Part shown: positions 24,497 through 33,600 of the stretch, piece after piece
Numbering within the stretch: position 1 is the stretch's first letter
Layout: each line of letters starts with the position of its first letter
From: Hyphomicrobiales bacterium
GTDB taxonomy: Bacteria; Pseudomonadota; Alphaproteobacteria; Rhizobiales; Rhizobiaceae
Direction of reading: 5' to 3'
Length of the DNA: 60,958 nt
Assembly (NCBI GenBank): GCA_900474095.1
Contig: UCOA01000119.1
Span: forward strand, 1 to 60,958
The notes under the pieces: generated by a model
What the model saw: the letters and a program-made list of their open reading frames with translations, nothing else
Told to the model about the DNA's origin: nothing
Database searches by the model: none
Made by a program: the position numbers and the translations under genes

Positions 24497-25813
24497 CTAG
24501 ACCCGGTAATAGCGGTTTGCCCGGCGCTCGGCCTCGACAATCGCCTCTTCCGGCGTCATCTGTCCCGTGACGGCGCTGGCGAACATGTCGACCAGCACAT
24601 AGTCGGCCATCACCCCGGCGGACGCATAGCCGAGCGGTCCGGCATAGCCGTTCGGCCGCAGCGTCTCCGACGCGCGTGCATAGGGCGCGTGGATCGGGTC
24701 GGACGTCCAGACTGGATTGTCGGCGAAAGCCTTGAGGGGCTGGCAGCAATAGGCACTGGAGCCCGTGATCCAGGCATTCATCTGATCGGCCTCCATCATG
24801 AACTTGATATAGGCCTTGGCCGCTTCCGGATATTTCGTGTGATTGAACAAGAGCAGCGAACTCGTCTGGTGCAGTTCGACACTCTGGCCGACCGGACCGA
24901 TGGGGAAGTTGGTGGTGCGGAGATCGGCCGCGAGTTCCGCCGTCGCCGGCTCTTTCTTCGCCGCATAATAGAGCGAGACGCCGTTTGCCGTCAGCGACAC
25001 CTGGCCGGCGAGGAAGGCGCGGTTGTTGTTGATGTCGAGCCAGCTCTCGGTGCCTGGAATGAAGGTCTCGTAGAGCGCCTTGGCGTAGTTGATCGCCTTC
25101 AGCGTCTCGGGGCTGTTGATGGCGACCTTGCCGCCTTCGTCGACCATCTTGCCGCCATGGCTCCACAGCAGCCAATGGGCATAGTTGTTGCCGTCGCCGA
25201 CGGCCTTGCCGTGTGGGAAGCCAGCCGGCGTTCCCTTGGCCTTCATAGCCTTGCAGAGTTCGAGGAAGCCGTCGGTATCCTTCGGAAATTCGCTGAAGCC
25301 GGCCGCCTTCATGTGACTGTCACGGTAGCAGACCGCATTGCCGATGGCCGTCAGCGGCATGGCGATGAACTTGTCATCGCGCGTCGCATAGCCCTTCACG
25401 CCGTCATACCAGCCGCCATATTTGCCGCCGAGATAGTTGGCGAGTTCGGTCAGATCGACGAGTTTGTCGGGATATTGGTGGGCGTCGTCAAACCAGCACA
25501 TCACCAGATCGGGCCCGGAACCGACATTGGCGGCGACTGCCGCCTTCGGGCGAATGTCCTCCCAGCTTTCCTTGTCGATGCGGACCTCGACGCCGGTCGC
25601 CTCAGTGAATTTCGCGGTGTTCGCCAGCCATGCATCCTCGTCGCCCTTGACGAACGGTGTCCAGCGCAACAGTCTCAGGCTCGCACCTTCCTCGGGCTTG
25701 TAGGCCGGCTCCGCACCTTGGGCGAAAGACGGACGGATGCCGAAAGGCGAAAGGCCGGCGATGCCGGCGAGTGCTGCGGATGCGGTGAGAAATTCGCGTC
25801 TCTTGAAAGTCAT
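24497..25813 (-). CDS. ABC transporter sugar-binding protein with a Tat-type signal
   Basis: The 438-residue protein starts MTFKRREFLTASAALAGIAG; the RRxFL motif indicates a twin-arginine signal peptide, with cleavage probably after SFAQG. The mature part is a group 1 extracellular solute-binding protein (LRLLRWTPFVKGDEDAW, then GSGPDLVMCWFDDAHQYPDK). It delivers the ligand to the two permeases encoded downstream. GGAGGAGCATT precedes the ATG. The ligand is not known. Confidence 0.9.
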   Translation of the reverse strand: MTFKRREFLTASAALAGIAGLSPFGIRPSFAQGAEPAYKPEEGASLRLLRWTPFVKGDEDAWLANTAKFTEATGVEVRIDKESWEDIRPKAAVAANVGSGPDLVMCWFDDAHQYPDKLVDLTELANYLGGKYGGWYDGVKGYATRDDKFIAMPLTAIGNAVCYRDSHMKAAGFSEFPKDTDGFLELCKAMKAKGTPAGFPHGKAVGDGNNYAHWLLWSHGGKMVDEGGKVAINSPETLKAINYAKALYETFIPGTESWLDINNNRAFLAGQVSLTANGVSLYYAAKKEPATAELAADLRTTNFPIGPVGQSVELHQTSSLLLFNHTKYPEAAKAYIKFMMEADQMNAWITGSSAYCCQPLKAFADNPVWTSDPIHAPYARASETLRPNGYAGPLGYASAGVMADYVLVDMFASAVTGQMTPEEAIVEAERRANRYYRV

Positions 25814-25888
25814 AATGCTCCTCCTGTGACACGGGACATCATCCTTTCAGGCACCCGCCGTCCCGTTTTGGCGAATGCTGCAACAGAG

Positions 25889-25909
25889 GTTTCCGGCATT
25901 GCCGGAAAC
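25889..25909 (-). terminator. Intercistronic stem-loop between ATPase and binding-protein genes
   Basis: GTTTCCGGC-ATT-GCCGGAAAC is a perfect 9-bp stem with a 3-base loop in the 158-bp gap between the ATPase and binding-protein genes. No T tract follows. Such structures in ABC operons often protect mRNA segments or lower read-through. Confidence 0.4.
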
Positions 25910-25971
25910 GCCGTCCCGGAACCGGATGCGTCAGGGCTCCTCTCCCGACGCAGCGGCAAACCGGGGCGGTA

Positions 25972-27039
25972 TCAGTCGGTCAGCCGCACTCCCGTTTCGG
26001 CGTCGAACAGGTGCACGTGAGCGGCATCGATCGACAGATGGATCGCCTCCCCCGGTTTCGCGGTTACGCGCTCGCGGAAGACGCAGGTGACGTCCGTCCC
26101 CCCGAAGCGCACGATCAGCTGCGTCTCGTAGCCGGTGGGCTCGATCACCGCGACGGTCACGGGAAATCCGTTCGGGTCGAGCGACATGTATTCCGGCCGC
26201 AGACCGTAGATCAGATCCCGCCCTCTTGCCGCCGACGGCGGCCGCGCGACCGGCAGTGCCATGCCGTCGATTGCGATGAAGCTGTTCGGATTTTGCGGGT
26301 CGAGCCGACCCTTGATCATGTTCATTGCCGGCGAGCCGATGAAACCCGCGACGAAGAGGTTGGCCGGGCTGTCGTAGAGGTCGAGCGGCGCGCCGATCTG
26401 CTCGACGATGCCGTCATGCATGACGACGATCTTGTCGGCCATGGTCATCGCTTCGATCTGGTCATGCGTGACATAGACGGTGGTCGTCTTCAGCCGCTGG
26501 TGCAGTTCCTTGATCTCGGCGCGCATCGCCACGCGCAGTTTTGCGTCGAGGTTGGACAACGGTTCGTCGAACAGAAACACCTGCGGATCGCGCACGATCG
26601 CCCTGCCCATCGCCACGCGCTGGCGTTGGCCGCCGGAGAGCTGGCGCGGATAGCGGTCGAGCAGTTTGGAAAGGCCGAGAATCCCAGCCGCAGTGCCGAC
26701 ACGCTTGTCGATCTCGGCTTTCGACGAGCCGTTCAGCATCAGCGAGAAGGCCATATTGTCGGCGACCGTCATATGCGGGTAAAGCGCATAGTTCTGGAAC
26801 ACCATGGCGATATCGCGATCCTTGGGCGGCAGGGCGTTGACCACCTTGTCGCCAATGCGGATTTCGCCGGCCGAAATGTTTTCAAGCCCGGCCAGCATTC
26901 GCAGGAGCGTCGATTTCCCGCAGCCGGACGGGCCGACAAGGATGACGAATTCGCCATCCTCGATTTCGATGTTCACGCCCTTGATGACGGGAAAGGCTCC
27001 GAATGATTTTTTGACATCGACGAAATCAACGCCTGCCAT
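25972..27039 (-). CDS. ABC sugar transporter ATP-binding protein (UgpC/MsmK-like)
   Basis: The 355-residue ATPase has Walker [10 protein letters not shown] (36-44), signature LSGGQ (134-138), Walker B VFLFDEP (154-160) and a C-terminal TOBE-like regulatory domain ([14 protein letters not shown] onward). The ATG at 27039 has GGGAGGAAAG upstream, and the ATG at 27054 that overlaps this site is rejected. It powers the importer made with the two permeases and the binding protein encoded downstream. Confidence 0.92.
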   Translation of the reverse strand: MAGVDFVDVKKSFGAFPVIKGVNIEIEDGEFVILVGPSGCGKSTLLRMLAGLENISAGEIRIGDKVVNALPPKDRDIAMVFQNYALYPHMTVADNMAFSLMLNGSSKAEIDKRVGTAAGILGLSKLLDRYPRQLSGGQRQRVAMGRAIVRDPQVFLFDEPLSNLDAKLRVAMRAEIKELHQRLKTTTVYVTHDQIEAMTMADKIVVMHDGIVEQIGAPLDLYDSPANLFVAGFIGSPAMNMIKGRLDPQNPNSFIAIDGMALPVARPPSAARGRDLIYGLRPEYMSLDPNGFPVTVAVIEPTGYETQLIVRFGGTDVTCVFRERVTAKPGEAIHLSIDAAHVHLFDAETGVRLTD

Positions 27040-27137
27040 GTACTTTCCTCCCATAGGAATTTCATCTGAATCGGCGGATTGTCCGGCGGTCTCTCCTCAT
27101 GCCGTTCTCGGACGCCTTCCGGTTCCCTCGACTGCTC

Positions 27138-27914
27138 TTACCCCCGCCCGACCAGCGGCATTTTCGTCGCCATCACCGTCATCGTCAGCACGTTGGCGTC
27201 GAGCGGCAGGCTGGCCATGTAGACGACGGCGTCGGCGATATGCGCGACGGGGATCGTCGGCTCGCTGGCGGTCTCGCCATTCGCCTGCAACACCCCGGAA
27301 TTCATCCTCGACGTCATGTCAGTCGCGGCGTTGCCGATATCGATCTGGCCACAGGCGATGTCATATTTTCGCCCGTCGAGGGCCGTCGACTTGGTCAGCC
27401 CGCTGATCGCATGCTTCGTCGCGGTATAGGGCGCGGAATTCGGCCGCGGCGCCTGGGCCGAGATCGAGCCGTTGTTGATGATCCTTCCGCCGCGCGGCGT
27501 CTGCGCCTTCATCAGCCTGAACGCCTGCTGGGTGCAGAGGAAGGCACCCGTCAGGTTTGCGGCGACAATGCCGCTCCACTGGTCGAAGGTCACCTCTTCC
27601 AGCGGCACGGGCGGCACGTTGGAGCCGGCATTGTTAACCAGCAGGTCAAGCCGGCCGAACTCCGTGCGGATCGCTTCGAAAAGGCGGGCGACCGCATTGG
27701 CATCGCCGATATCGGCCCTGACCGCACGCACGGTACCACCCGTTTGCGATGCCATGTCGGCCGCGGTTTTCTCAAGCACCTCGGCGCGCCGGCCGGTGAT
27801 GACGACGGTATAGCCCTCCTCGCTCAGGGCTTGCGCGATGCCGCGACCGACACCGGTGCCGCCGCCCGTCACCAATGCGATCTTGCCGTTGCCGGACTTT
27901 GAACCACGCGCCAT
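27138..27914 (-). CDS. Short-chain dehydrogenase/reductase of the tetronate region
   Basis: The 258-residue SDR has the cofactor site [10 protein letters not shown] (residues 16-25), LLVNNAGSN, the catalytic Ser in NNGSISAQ and the YxxxK pair in [10 protein letters not shown]. Its start codon is one base behind the denD stop region, so they are translationally coupled. The substrate is not known. Given its place it may oxidise a further tetronate, an aldose or a lactone precursor that enters the DenD route. Confidence 0.85.
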   Translation of the reverse strand: MARGSKSGNGKIALVTGGGTGVGRGIAQALSEEGYTVVITGRRAEVLEKTAADMASQTGGTVRAVRADIGDANAVARLFEAIRTEFGRLDLLVNNAGSNVPPVPLEEVTFDQWSGIVAANLTGAFLCTQQAFRLMKAQTPRGGRIINNGSISAQAPRPNSAPYTATKHAISGLTKSTALDGRKYDIACGQIDIGNAATDMTSRMNSGVLQANGETASEPTIPVAHIADAVVYMASLPLDANVLTMTVMATKMPLVGRG

Positions 27915-27915
27915 C

Positions 27916-28899
27916 TCAGATCTGCCCTCCGAGTTCGTCTTCGATATGAATCCTGATGATCTCGTCGAAGGCGGTTTCGGCCTTGAAACCGAGTTCGGCC
28001 GCGCGGCGCGCATCGAAATCAGTCGGCCAGCCTGCAACAATGGAACGGATGACGGGGTCCGGCTCGCGGCGGATGAGCTTGACGGCCTTGTCGCCCGCGA
28101 CACGCCGAAGCGCCTCGATCTCCTCACCGACGAGGGCAGACAGTCCGGGCATGGTGAGGTTGCGCCTCGGGCCGATCACGGACGTATCCATCCGCGCGGC
28201 ATGGATGAAGAAGCCGACCGCCGAGCGCGGGCTTGCAAACCAATGGCGAACAGTCTCGTCCACCGGCAATACCGCCTCCTGACCGGCCAACGGCTCGCGG
28301 AGAATATTGGAGAAGAAGCCGGATGCCGCCTTGTTGGGTTTGCCCGGACGGACGCAGATCGTCGGCAGTCGGATGCCGACGCCGTCGAAAATATCGCGCC
28401 TCGAATAGTCGGCGAGAAGCAGCTCGCAGATCGCCTTTTGCGTGCCGTAGCTCGTCAGCGGCGTGGTGAAGAACTCATCGCCGATCTTATCCGGGAAAGG
28501 CTGCCCGAAAACGGCGATTGACGAGGCAAAGATGACGCGCGGAACGTAGGGCTCCCGCAGGCCCTCCTGGCGGATCGCCTCGAAAAGTGCCCGCGTACCG
28601 TCGAGGTTGACCTGATAGCCCTTGTCGAAATCAGCCTCCGCCTCGCCGGAAACAATCGCCGCGAGATGGAAGATCACGCCGGGCCGCGAAGCGACGAGTT
28701 TTTCAGCGGCACCGTCCCTTGAGAGATCAAGCGCAAGCGTCGTCGCAACGGCAGACAGCGCCTGCGGCACGGGCGGCTCGATGACATCGACCAGCGTCAG
28801 CTTGGAAATATCGTAGCCAAGCGCGCCCTCGTCCGCGGCGAACTTTTCCACCAGCTTGCGGCCGACCATCCCGGCCGCTCCAATCACCATGACATGCAT
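27916..28899 (-). CDS. denD: D-erythronate dehydrogenase DenD
   Basis: The 327-residue NAD-dependent epimerase/dehydratase-family protein has GAAGMVG (residues 8-14) for NAD binding, [19 protein letters not shown], and [20 protein letters not shown] with the YxxxK pair. These segments are those of D-erythronate 2-dehydrogenase, which makes 2-oxo-tetronate. GGAGG lies before the ATG at 28899. It heads an operon with an SDR and a complete ABC importer. Its product would be used by OtnI, OtnK and OtnC encoded a few kb away. Confidence 0.88.
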   Translation of the reverse strand: MHVMVIGAAGMVGRKLVEKFAADEGALGYDISKLTLVDVIEPPVPQALSAVATTLALDLSRDGAAEKLVASRPGVIFHLAAIVSGEAEADFDKGYQVNLDGTRALFEAIRQEGLREPYVPRVIFASSIAVFGQPFPDKIGDEFFTTPLTSYGTQKAICELLLADYSRRDIFDGVGIRLPTICVRPGKPNKAASGFFSNILREPLAGQEAVLPVDETVRHWFASPRSAVGFFIHAARMDTSVIGPRRNLTMPGLSALVGEEIEALRRVAGDKAVKLIRREPDPVIRSIVAGWPTDFDARRAAELGFKAETAFDEIIRIHIEDELGGQI

Positions 28900-28928
28900 T
28901 ACCGGTGAACCTCCCTGTGTGCCGCCGG

Positions 28929-29037
28929 CTACAGCGCCGCGCGTCAAACATGACGCGCAAAGGACGCTGTAGCACTTTGAAACCGCTACCTAATTTATCC
29001 TCAGATCGATTCCGACTTAAGGACTTATGCAAGTAGG
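28929..29037. repeat. Two-palindrome intergenic repeat (family B), copy 3
   Basis: CTACAGCGCCGCGCGTCAAA and TGACGCGCAAAGGACGCTGT make the first palindrome. TACCTAATTTATCC and GACTTAAGGACTTATGC make the second, degenerate one. It lies between the fadR-like gene and denD on the minus strand, inside what may be a continuous transcript. Confidence 0.8.
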
Positions 29038-29040
29038 CCC

Positions 29041-29817
29041 TCAGCTTGTCGTCCCGCTCTTGCTCTTTTCCCGCTTCGGTTGCCCGCTCACGCCAAGCAG
29101 TTCCTTCGTCGTGTCGTAGATCCGCGTGAGATGCTGGCGAAATGCGGCGACCACCGCGTCGCGGTCGTGCCGCTCCAGCGCCTCCACGATCTCGGTGTGG
29201 TCGTCATAGCTTGCACCGATCGCGCCCGGCCGTGACATGGCGCTGCGCCGGTAATCCATCATATAGGTGTAGAGATCGGTGACGAAATCGGAGAGCAGCG
29301 GGTTGCCGCAAGCCCGGTAGATCGCCACATGAAATTCGCGGTCGCAGATCAGGAAGCGCATGGCGTCGTCGCCACAGAGCTTCTGCGCGTCGAGCAGGCT
29401 CCTGAGCTTGCTCATGGTGTCTTCGTCGATCCTCTCGGCCGAATCGCCGACGACCTTCAACTCGATGTGCAGCCGGGCCGCATGAACGTCGTCGAGGTCG
29501 TAGCTGTCGATGGCGTTGGGTGACGCGATGGTAACGGTGAGATGGCTGAGATCGACGTTGCAGACGCGCGTGCGGCTACCCTGGGACACCTCGACGATGC
29601 CCCGCGCGGCAAGCGTTTGGATGGCGCCGCGCACCGTCTCGCGGCTGACATGAAGCACATTGGCGAGTTCGCGTTCCCCCGGCAGGACGTCGCCCGGGCG
29701 CAGCATGTTGGTGGCGATCAGCACCATCAGCTTGTCGACGATGACATCACGGGCCGTGCGCCGGTCAAGGCTCTGCCCGACCTTCGGCACCTGAGTGAGT
29801 ATCGGACTGCCTTCCAT
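29041..29817 (-). CDS. FadR-type GntR family transcriptional regulator
   Basis: The 258-residue protein has a GntR winged helix (LRPGDVLPGERELANVLHVSRETVRGAIQ) and a C-terminal FCD-type all-helical sensor domain (FLICDREFHVAIYRACGNPLL), the form used for sugar-acid regulators such as UxuR/LgoR types. The ATG at 29817 has GGAG upstream; the frame continues to 30012 without support. It precedes denD in the same direction and is probably its regulator. A 35-bp inverted repeat covers its leader. Confidence 0.88.
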   Translation of the reverse strand: MEGSPILTQVPKVGQSLDRRTARDVIVDKLMVLIATNMLRPGDVLPGERELANVLHVSRETVRGAIQTLAARGIVEVSQGSRTRVCNVDLSHLTVTIASPNAIDSYDLDDVHAARLHIELKVVGDSAERIDEDTMSKLRSLLDAQKLCGDDAMRFLICDREFHVAIYRACGNPLLSDFVTDLYTYMMDYRRSAMSRPGAIGASYDDHTEIVEALERHDRDAVVAAFRQHLTRIYDTTKELLGVSGQPKREKSKSGTTS

Positions 29818-29826
29818 CGCCGTCTC

Positions 29827-29861
29827 CAACTGACCTACTGGTTGGTCCAGTAGGTCAGTTG
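29827..29861. promoter_or_regulatory. 35-bp perfect inverted repeat ahead of the fadR-like gene
   Basis: CAACTGACCTACTGG and CCAGTAGGTCAGTTG are exact reverse complements separated by TTGGT. The core ACTGG-TTGGT-CCAGT fits a GntR/FadR-type site. It ends ten bases before the start codon, overlapping the leader, which points to autoregulation and possibly control of the whole denD operon. Confidence 0.8.
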
Positions 29862-30104
29862 CGATGGAACTGCCAAAAGCCTGCCGCGTCAAGGCAACTT
29901 CGTCGCTGCACTGCATCAAAAATCTGCACGTATTACGTGTACAGCTCGTCGAGCCGGAACGCAAGTTCTTGTTGTGCCCTGGCGGAACGGGTCTGAAAGG
30001 CGCCGAAACCATCGGCTACGTGGCCGACGGCAGTGATCCAAGAGAAGCTCCGCCGCGCCGGAAGTTTCAGCCAAGCGGCTCGCTGTCCGGTGCGTATTTT
30101 CCAG
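29862..30104. other. Gap between the fadR-like gene and the aldehyde dehydrogenase gene
   Basis: No convincing gene was found in these 243 bases. They should hold the promoter for the fadR-like gene. A short inverted repeat, CACGTA-T-TACGTG (29927-29939), is present. A 70-codon minus-strand ORF (29933-30145) overlaps the dehydrogenase gene and has no recognised features. Confidence 0.5.
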
Positions 30105-31547
30105 TTATTTGCAGATCGCCGCGGCCAGGAAGCCGCGCATGGCATCGCCGAAGGGCGGGCGCATCATATATTCCGCCTCCACCATCTTGCTCTGGTGATA
30201 GACTGCGCGCGGATGCGAGAAGGTGAGGAAGCCGAACTTGCCGTGATAGGCTCCCATGCCGGAGTGTCCGACCCCGCCAAAAGGCAGGCCTTCGGCCGTG
30301 ACATGGCTCATGCAGTCGTTGACCGTCACGCCGCCCGAGGTCGTATTGTTGAGGGTGCGGGCCTCCTCTTCCTGATCCTGGCTGAAATAATAGAGAGCGA
30401 GCGGGCGCGGCTTGGCGTTGATGCGGTCGATGACGTCGGCGATGTCGCGATAAGGAACGACCGGCAGAACAGGCCCGAAGATTTCTTCCTGCAGCACGCG
30501 CATCTCCTCCGTGGGGTCGAGGATCAGCGTCGGAGGCATGCGGTGGGCGGATTGCTGCGAGAAATTCTCACCCGCCGGGTTGATCTCGATGACGCGCGCG
30601 CCCTTGGCGCTTGCATCGTCGATCAGGCCCACGACCCGGGCGTGGTGGCGGGCGTTGACGATCGAGGTGTAGTCCGGATTTTCCTTCAGCGCCGGATACA
30701 TCGCGCCAACCGCGGCGACCGCGTGTTCGGCAAAGGCCTCGACGCTTTCCTCAGGCACATAGACGTAGTCCGGCGCAAGGCAGATCTGGCCGGCGTTCAG
30801 CGTCTTGACCGTCATGACGCGGCGCGCCGCATCGGCGAGATCGGCCGAGCGGCCGATGACGACGGGCGACTTGCCGCCGAGTTCAAGCGTCAGCGGCGTC
30901 AGGTTCTCCGCTGCAGCGCGCATGACATGATGAGCGATCGCGGTGCCGCCGGTGAAGATCAGGTGGTCGAAGGCAAGGCTCGTAAAGGCCGTGCCGGTGG
31001 CCGGACCGCCCTGAACGACGGCGATTTCGGTTTCGTCGAAAGAGCCGGCGATGAGCTCCGCCATCAGCGCGGCAGACGCCGGCGTGACCTCGGACGGCTT
31101 GATCATGGCTCGGTTGCCGGCGGCGAGAATGCCGGCGAGCGGCGCCAAAGCGAGCTGATAGGGGAAATTCCAGGGGCTGAGAATCCCGACGATGCCTTTC
31201 GGCTGATAGACGACTTCTGCCACCGCGTCCGGGAACAATGCCTCGTGCTTTTCCGGCTTCAGCCATTCGGCGACATGGGCCTTGGCATATTTCAGCGAGC
31301 CGACGCAGGTGAAGACGTCGAGAAGCAGGCTCGCCTCGACACTGCGGCTGCCGAAATCCTCCGAAAGGGCCTTGGAAATCGCGTCCTTGTTGTCGACGAG
31401 CAGGGCGACGACGCGGTCGATGCGATCGATCCGGGCCTCGATGCTCGGCGGCCCTTCCTTGAGGAAGGATGCCCTTTGCCGGGCAAGCAGCGCCTTCATG
31501 GCTTCAGGACTGGTGTCGGCAGCAGTGATCTGGGTGACGGTGTTCAT
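30105..31547 (-). CDS. Aldehyde dehydrogenase of the coniferyl-aldehyde type
   Basis: The 480-residue class-3-like aldehyde dehydrogenase has the active-site Cys in NAGQICLAPDYV, the Glu in LTLELGGKSPVV and the IVGILSPWNFPYQLALAPL segment. It resembles coniferyl aldehyde dehydrogenases, which make ferulate. In this operon it could also oxidise vanillin or 4-hydroxybenzaldehyde made by the hydratase/lyase. AGGGAGGAAACA precedes the ATG. The alcohol dehydrogenase gene ends 21 bases upstream. Confidence 0.87.
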   Translation of the reverse strand: MNTVTQITAADTSPEAMKALLARQRASFLKEGPPSIEARIDRIDRVVALLVDNKDAISKALSEDFGSRSVEASLLLDVFTCVGSLKYAKAHVAEWLKPEKHEALFPDAVAEVVYQPKGIVGILSPWNFPYQLALAPLAGILAAGNRAMIKPSEVTPASAALMAELIAGSFDETEIAVVQGGPATGTAFTSLAFDHLIFTGGTAIAHHVMRAAAENLTPLTLELGGKSPVVIGRSADLADAARRVMTVKTLNAGQICLAPDYVYVPEESVEAFAEHAVAAVGAMYPALKENPDYTSIVNARHHARVVGLIDDASAKGARVIEINPAGENFSQQSAHRMPPTLILDPTEEMRVLQEEIFGPVLPVVPYRDIADVIDRINAKPRPLALYYFSQDQEEEARTLNNTTSGGVTVNDCMSHVTAEGLPFGGVGHSGMGAYHGKFGFLTFSHPRAVYHQSKMVEAEYMMRPPFGDAMRGFLAAAICK

Positions 31548-31568
31548 TGTTTCCTCCCTTGAACGGTG

Positions 31569-32675
31569 TCAGACGGCCGGCTGGCGCACGACCGGTTTCA
31601 GCACGATGCCTTTTTCCGAATCCTCCACCGCCTGGTTGATGTCGGCGAAATCATAGAATGTGACGAGCCTGTCGAAGGGGAAACGGCCCTGCCGGTTAAG
31701 GTCGATCAACAGCGGGATCAGCACATCCGGATTGGAATCGCCCTCGACGATGCCGCGGACGCGGCGTCCGCCGGACAGGATATGCGTGAGGTCGAGCGTC
31801 AGTGTCGCACCGGCGGGCGAAGCGCCGACAATGCCGCAGGTGCCGCGCGGCGCCAGCACACGCACGCATTGGTCGATCACAGCCGGCACGCCGGAAGCAT
31901 CGATGGAATAGTCGACGCCGGCGCCGGTGAGCGCCATGATGGCGGCGACCGCATCGCCTGCCCTGCCGTTGACGATGTCGGTCGCGCCGAGCTCTGCGGC
32001 AAGCGCAAGCCGCGTCTCGTTGACATCGACGGCGATGATCCGTGACGCGCCGACGACCCGCGCCGCCATCACCGCGGCAAGGCCCACCGAGCCCATGCCG
32101 AAGATCGCCAGCACCTTGCCCGGCTCGACCTTGAGGGCGTTCATCACCGCGCCGGCGCCGGTCTGGATGCCGCAGGCGAGCGGTCCAAGCAGCGCCAGGT
32201 CGGCATCATCAGGCACTTTCACGACATTGCGTTCATGGCAGAGAGCGTGGCTGGCGAAGGAGGATTGTCCGAAAATGTTGCCGTGGACCGGCACGCCCTC
32301 GCAGGAGATCCCGCTCGAACCGTCGGCCCGCGACCCGAAGAAATTGCGCGGGAAGAATTCGTGGCAATAGGTCTCCTCGTGATCGTTGCAGCTCGGGCAA
32401 TGACCGCAGGAATTGAAGGTCATGACCACGTGATCACCCGGCTTCACCTTGGCAACGCCCGGCCCGACGCGCTCGACAATGCCGGCACCTTCATGGCCAA
32501 GCACGACCGGCTGCGGCACCGGCAGATGCTGGTCGCGCATGACGATATCGGTGTGGCAAACCCCGGTCGCCACGACGCGGACGAGGATTTCACCCTCGCG
32601 CGGCTCCTCGAGGTCGAGCCTTTCCAGCGAGAACGGCATATGCGGCGCACGCGCCACTGCGGCATGGATCTTCAT
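31569..32675 (-). CDS. Zinc-dependent aryl-alcohol dehydrogenase
   Basis: The 368-residue medium-chain dehydrogenase has the catalytic-zinc motifs [12 protein letters not shown] and [12 protein letters not shown], a structural-zinc loop [15 protein letters not shown] and the NAD site [14 protein letters not shown]. It is close to benzyl-alcohol-type enzymes. In this operon it could interconvert an aromatic alcohol with its aldehyde (coniferyl alcohol or vanillyl alcohol). GGGAGGAGGAAGATT precedes the ATG at 32675. Confidence 0.88.
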   Translation of the reverse strand: MKIHAAVARAPHMPFSLERLDLEEPREGEILVRVVATGVCHTDIVMRDQHLPVPQPVVLGHEGAGIVERVGPGVAKVKPGDHVVMTFNSCGHCPSCNDHEETYCHEFFPRNFFGSRADGSSGISCEGVPVHGNIFGQSSFASHALCHERNVVKVPDDADLALLGPLACGIQTGAGAVMNALKVEPGKVLAIFGMGSVGLAAVMAARVVGASRIIAVDVNETRLALAAELGATDIVNGRAGDAVAAIMALTGAGVDYSIDASGVPAVIDQCVRVLAPRGTCGIVGASPAGATLTLDLTHILSGGRRVRGIVEGDSNPDVLIPLLIDLNRQGRFPFDRLVTFYDFADINQAVEDSEKGIVLKPVVRQPAV

Positions 32676-32707
32676 AATCTTCCTCCTCCCGATGGTCAGC
32701 CCGCGAA

Positions 32708-32727
32708 CGGCCCGGCGAGCCGGGCCG
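32708..32727 (-). terminator. GC-rich hairpin between the hydratase/lyase and alcohol dehydrogenase genes
   Basis: CGGCCCGGC-GA-GCCGGGCCG is a perfect stem six bases behind the stop codon of the hydratase/lyase gene on the minus strand. No T tract follows, so it may be an mRNA-stabilising or processing element inside the operon. Confidence 0.4.
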
Positions 32728-32733
32728 GTTTCC

Positions 32734-33558
32734 TCAGCGGGTGCGTTTGTAGGCGCCAAGCCCCGGCTGATAGGTCTTGTCGTCGAGGAACTGCTTCAGC
32801 CCCTCGTCGCGTCCCTTGGTCTTGTCGAGAAACAGCATCTGCTCCAGCTTGGCGTAAATGTAGTCGTCGGCGAGATCCCACGGCAGGTCGCGCACGCGTT
32901 TGTAGGTGTCCTTGGCGGCCTTCAGCGTCACCGGGTTTTTTTCGAGCAGGCTGGCGCAGATCTTGCGGACCCGGGTTTCGAGGTCTGCAAGCGGCACGGC
33001 TTCATTGACGAGGCCCATCTCGGCGGCCTTGCGCCCATCGAAGAGTTCACCTGTCATGATGTAGTAGAGAGCGTCGCGATGGCGCATGACTTCGGCGACC
33101 GCACGGGTGACGTTGCCGCCCGGCAGGATGCCCCAGTTGATTTCGGAGAGGCCGAAATTCGCCTCCTCGGCGGCGATGGCAAGATCGCAGGAAACGAGCG
33201 GCGTGAACGCGCCGCCGAAGCACCAGCCGTTGACCATGGCGATCGTCGGCTTTTCGAAATACATCAGCCGGCTCCACCAACCGCCCGATTGCCGCCGTGC
33301 CTTCAACGTGGCGTCGCGGGGCTTGCCGTCGTTGTCGCGGAAATATTCCTTGAGATCCATGCCGGCCGACCAGGATTCGCCGGCACCCCGCAGGACGAGA
33401 ACGCCGCAGCGGTCATCACCCTCGAGTTCGTCGAGCACTTCGAGCATCCGGGCGTTCAGGGCCGGGTTCATCGCATTACGCTTTTCCGGGCGGTTGAGGG
33501 TCACAAAGGCAATGCCATTGTCGAATTCGACCAGAACCGGCGATTTCATTTCAGTCAT
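32734..33558 (-). CDS. p-Hydroxycinnamoyl-CoA hydratase/lyase (HCHL)
   Basis: The 274-residue crotonase-fold protein carries the HCHL hallmarks [31 protein letters not shown] and the catalytic Glu in [12 protein letters not shown]. It hydrates feruloyl-, caffeoyl- or coumaroyl-CoA and cleaves the product to the aromatic aldehyde and acetyl-CoA. The matching acyl-CoA synthetase gene lies 42 bases upstream. This is the step that identifies the operon as non-beta-oxidative hydroxycinnamate catabolism. Confidence 0.92.
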   Translation of the reverse strand: MTEMKSPVLVEFDNGIAFVTLNRPEKRNAMNPALNARMLEVLDELEGDDRCGVLVLRGAGESWSAGMDLKEYFRDNDGKPRDATLKARRQSGGWWSRLMYFEKPTIAMVNGWCFGGAFTPLVSCDLAIAAEEANFGLSEINWGILPGGNVTRAVAEVMRHRDALYYIMTGELFDGRKAAEMGLVNEAVPLADLETRVRKICASLLEKNPVTLKAAKDTYKRVRDLPWDLADDYIYAKLEQMLFLDKTKGRDEGLKQFLDDKTYQPGLGAYKRTR

Positions 33559-33600
33559 AGGGTTACTCCATGGGTTTCAGGGCGAAAGGCCGGAGCCGCT

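Noticed and set aside
29933..30145. A 70-codon minus-strand ORF overlapping the aldehyde dehydrogenase 3' end
   Set aside because: It overlaps a confident gene and lies in the expected promoter region of the fadR-like gene; only its C-terminal part looks protein-like.
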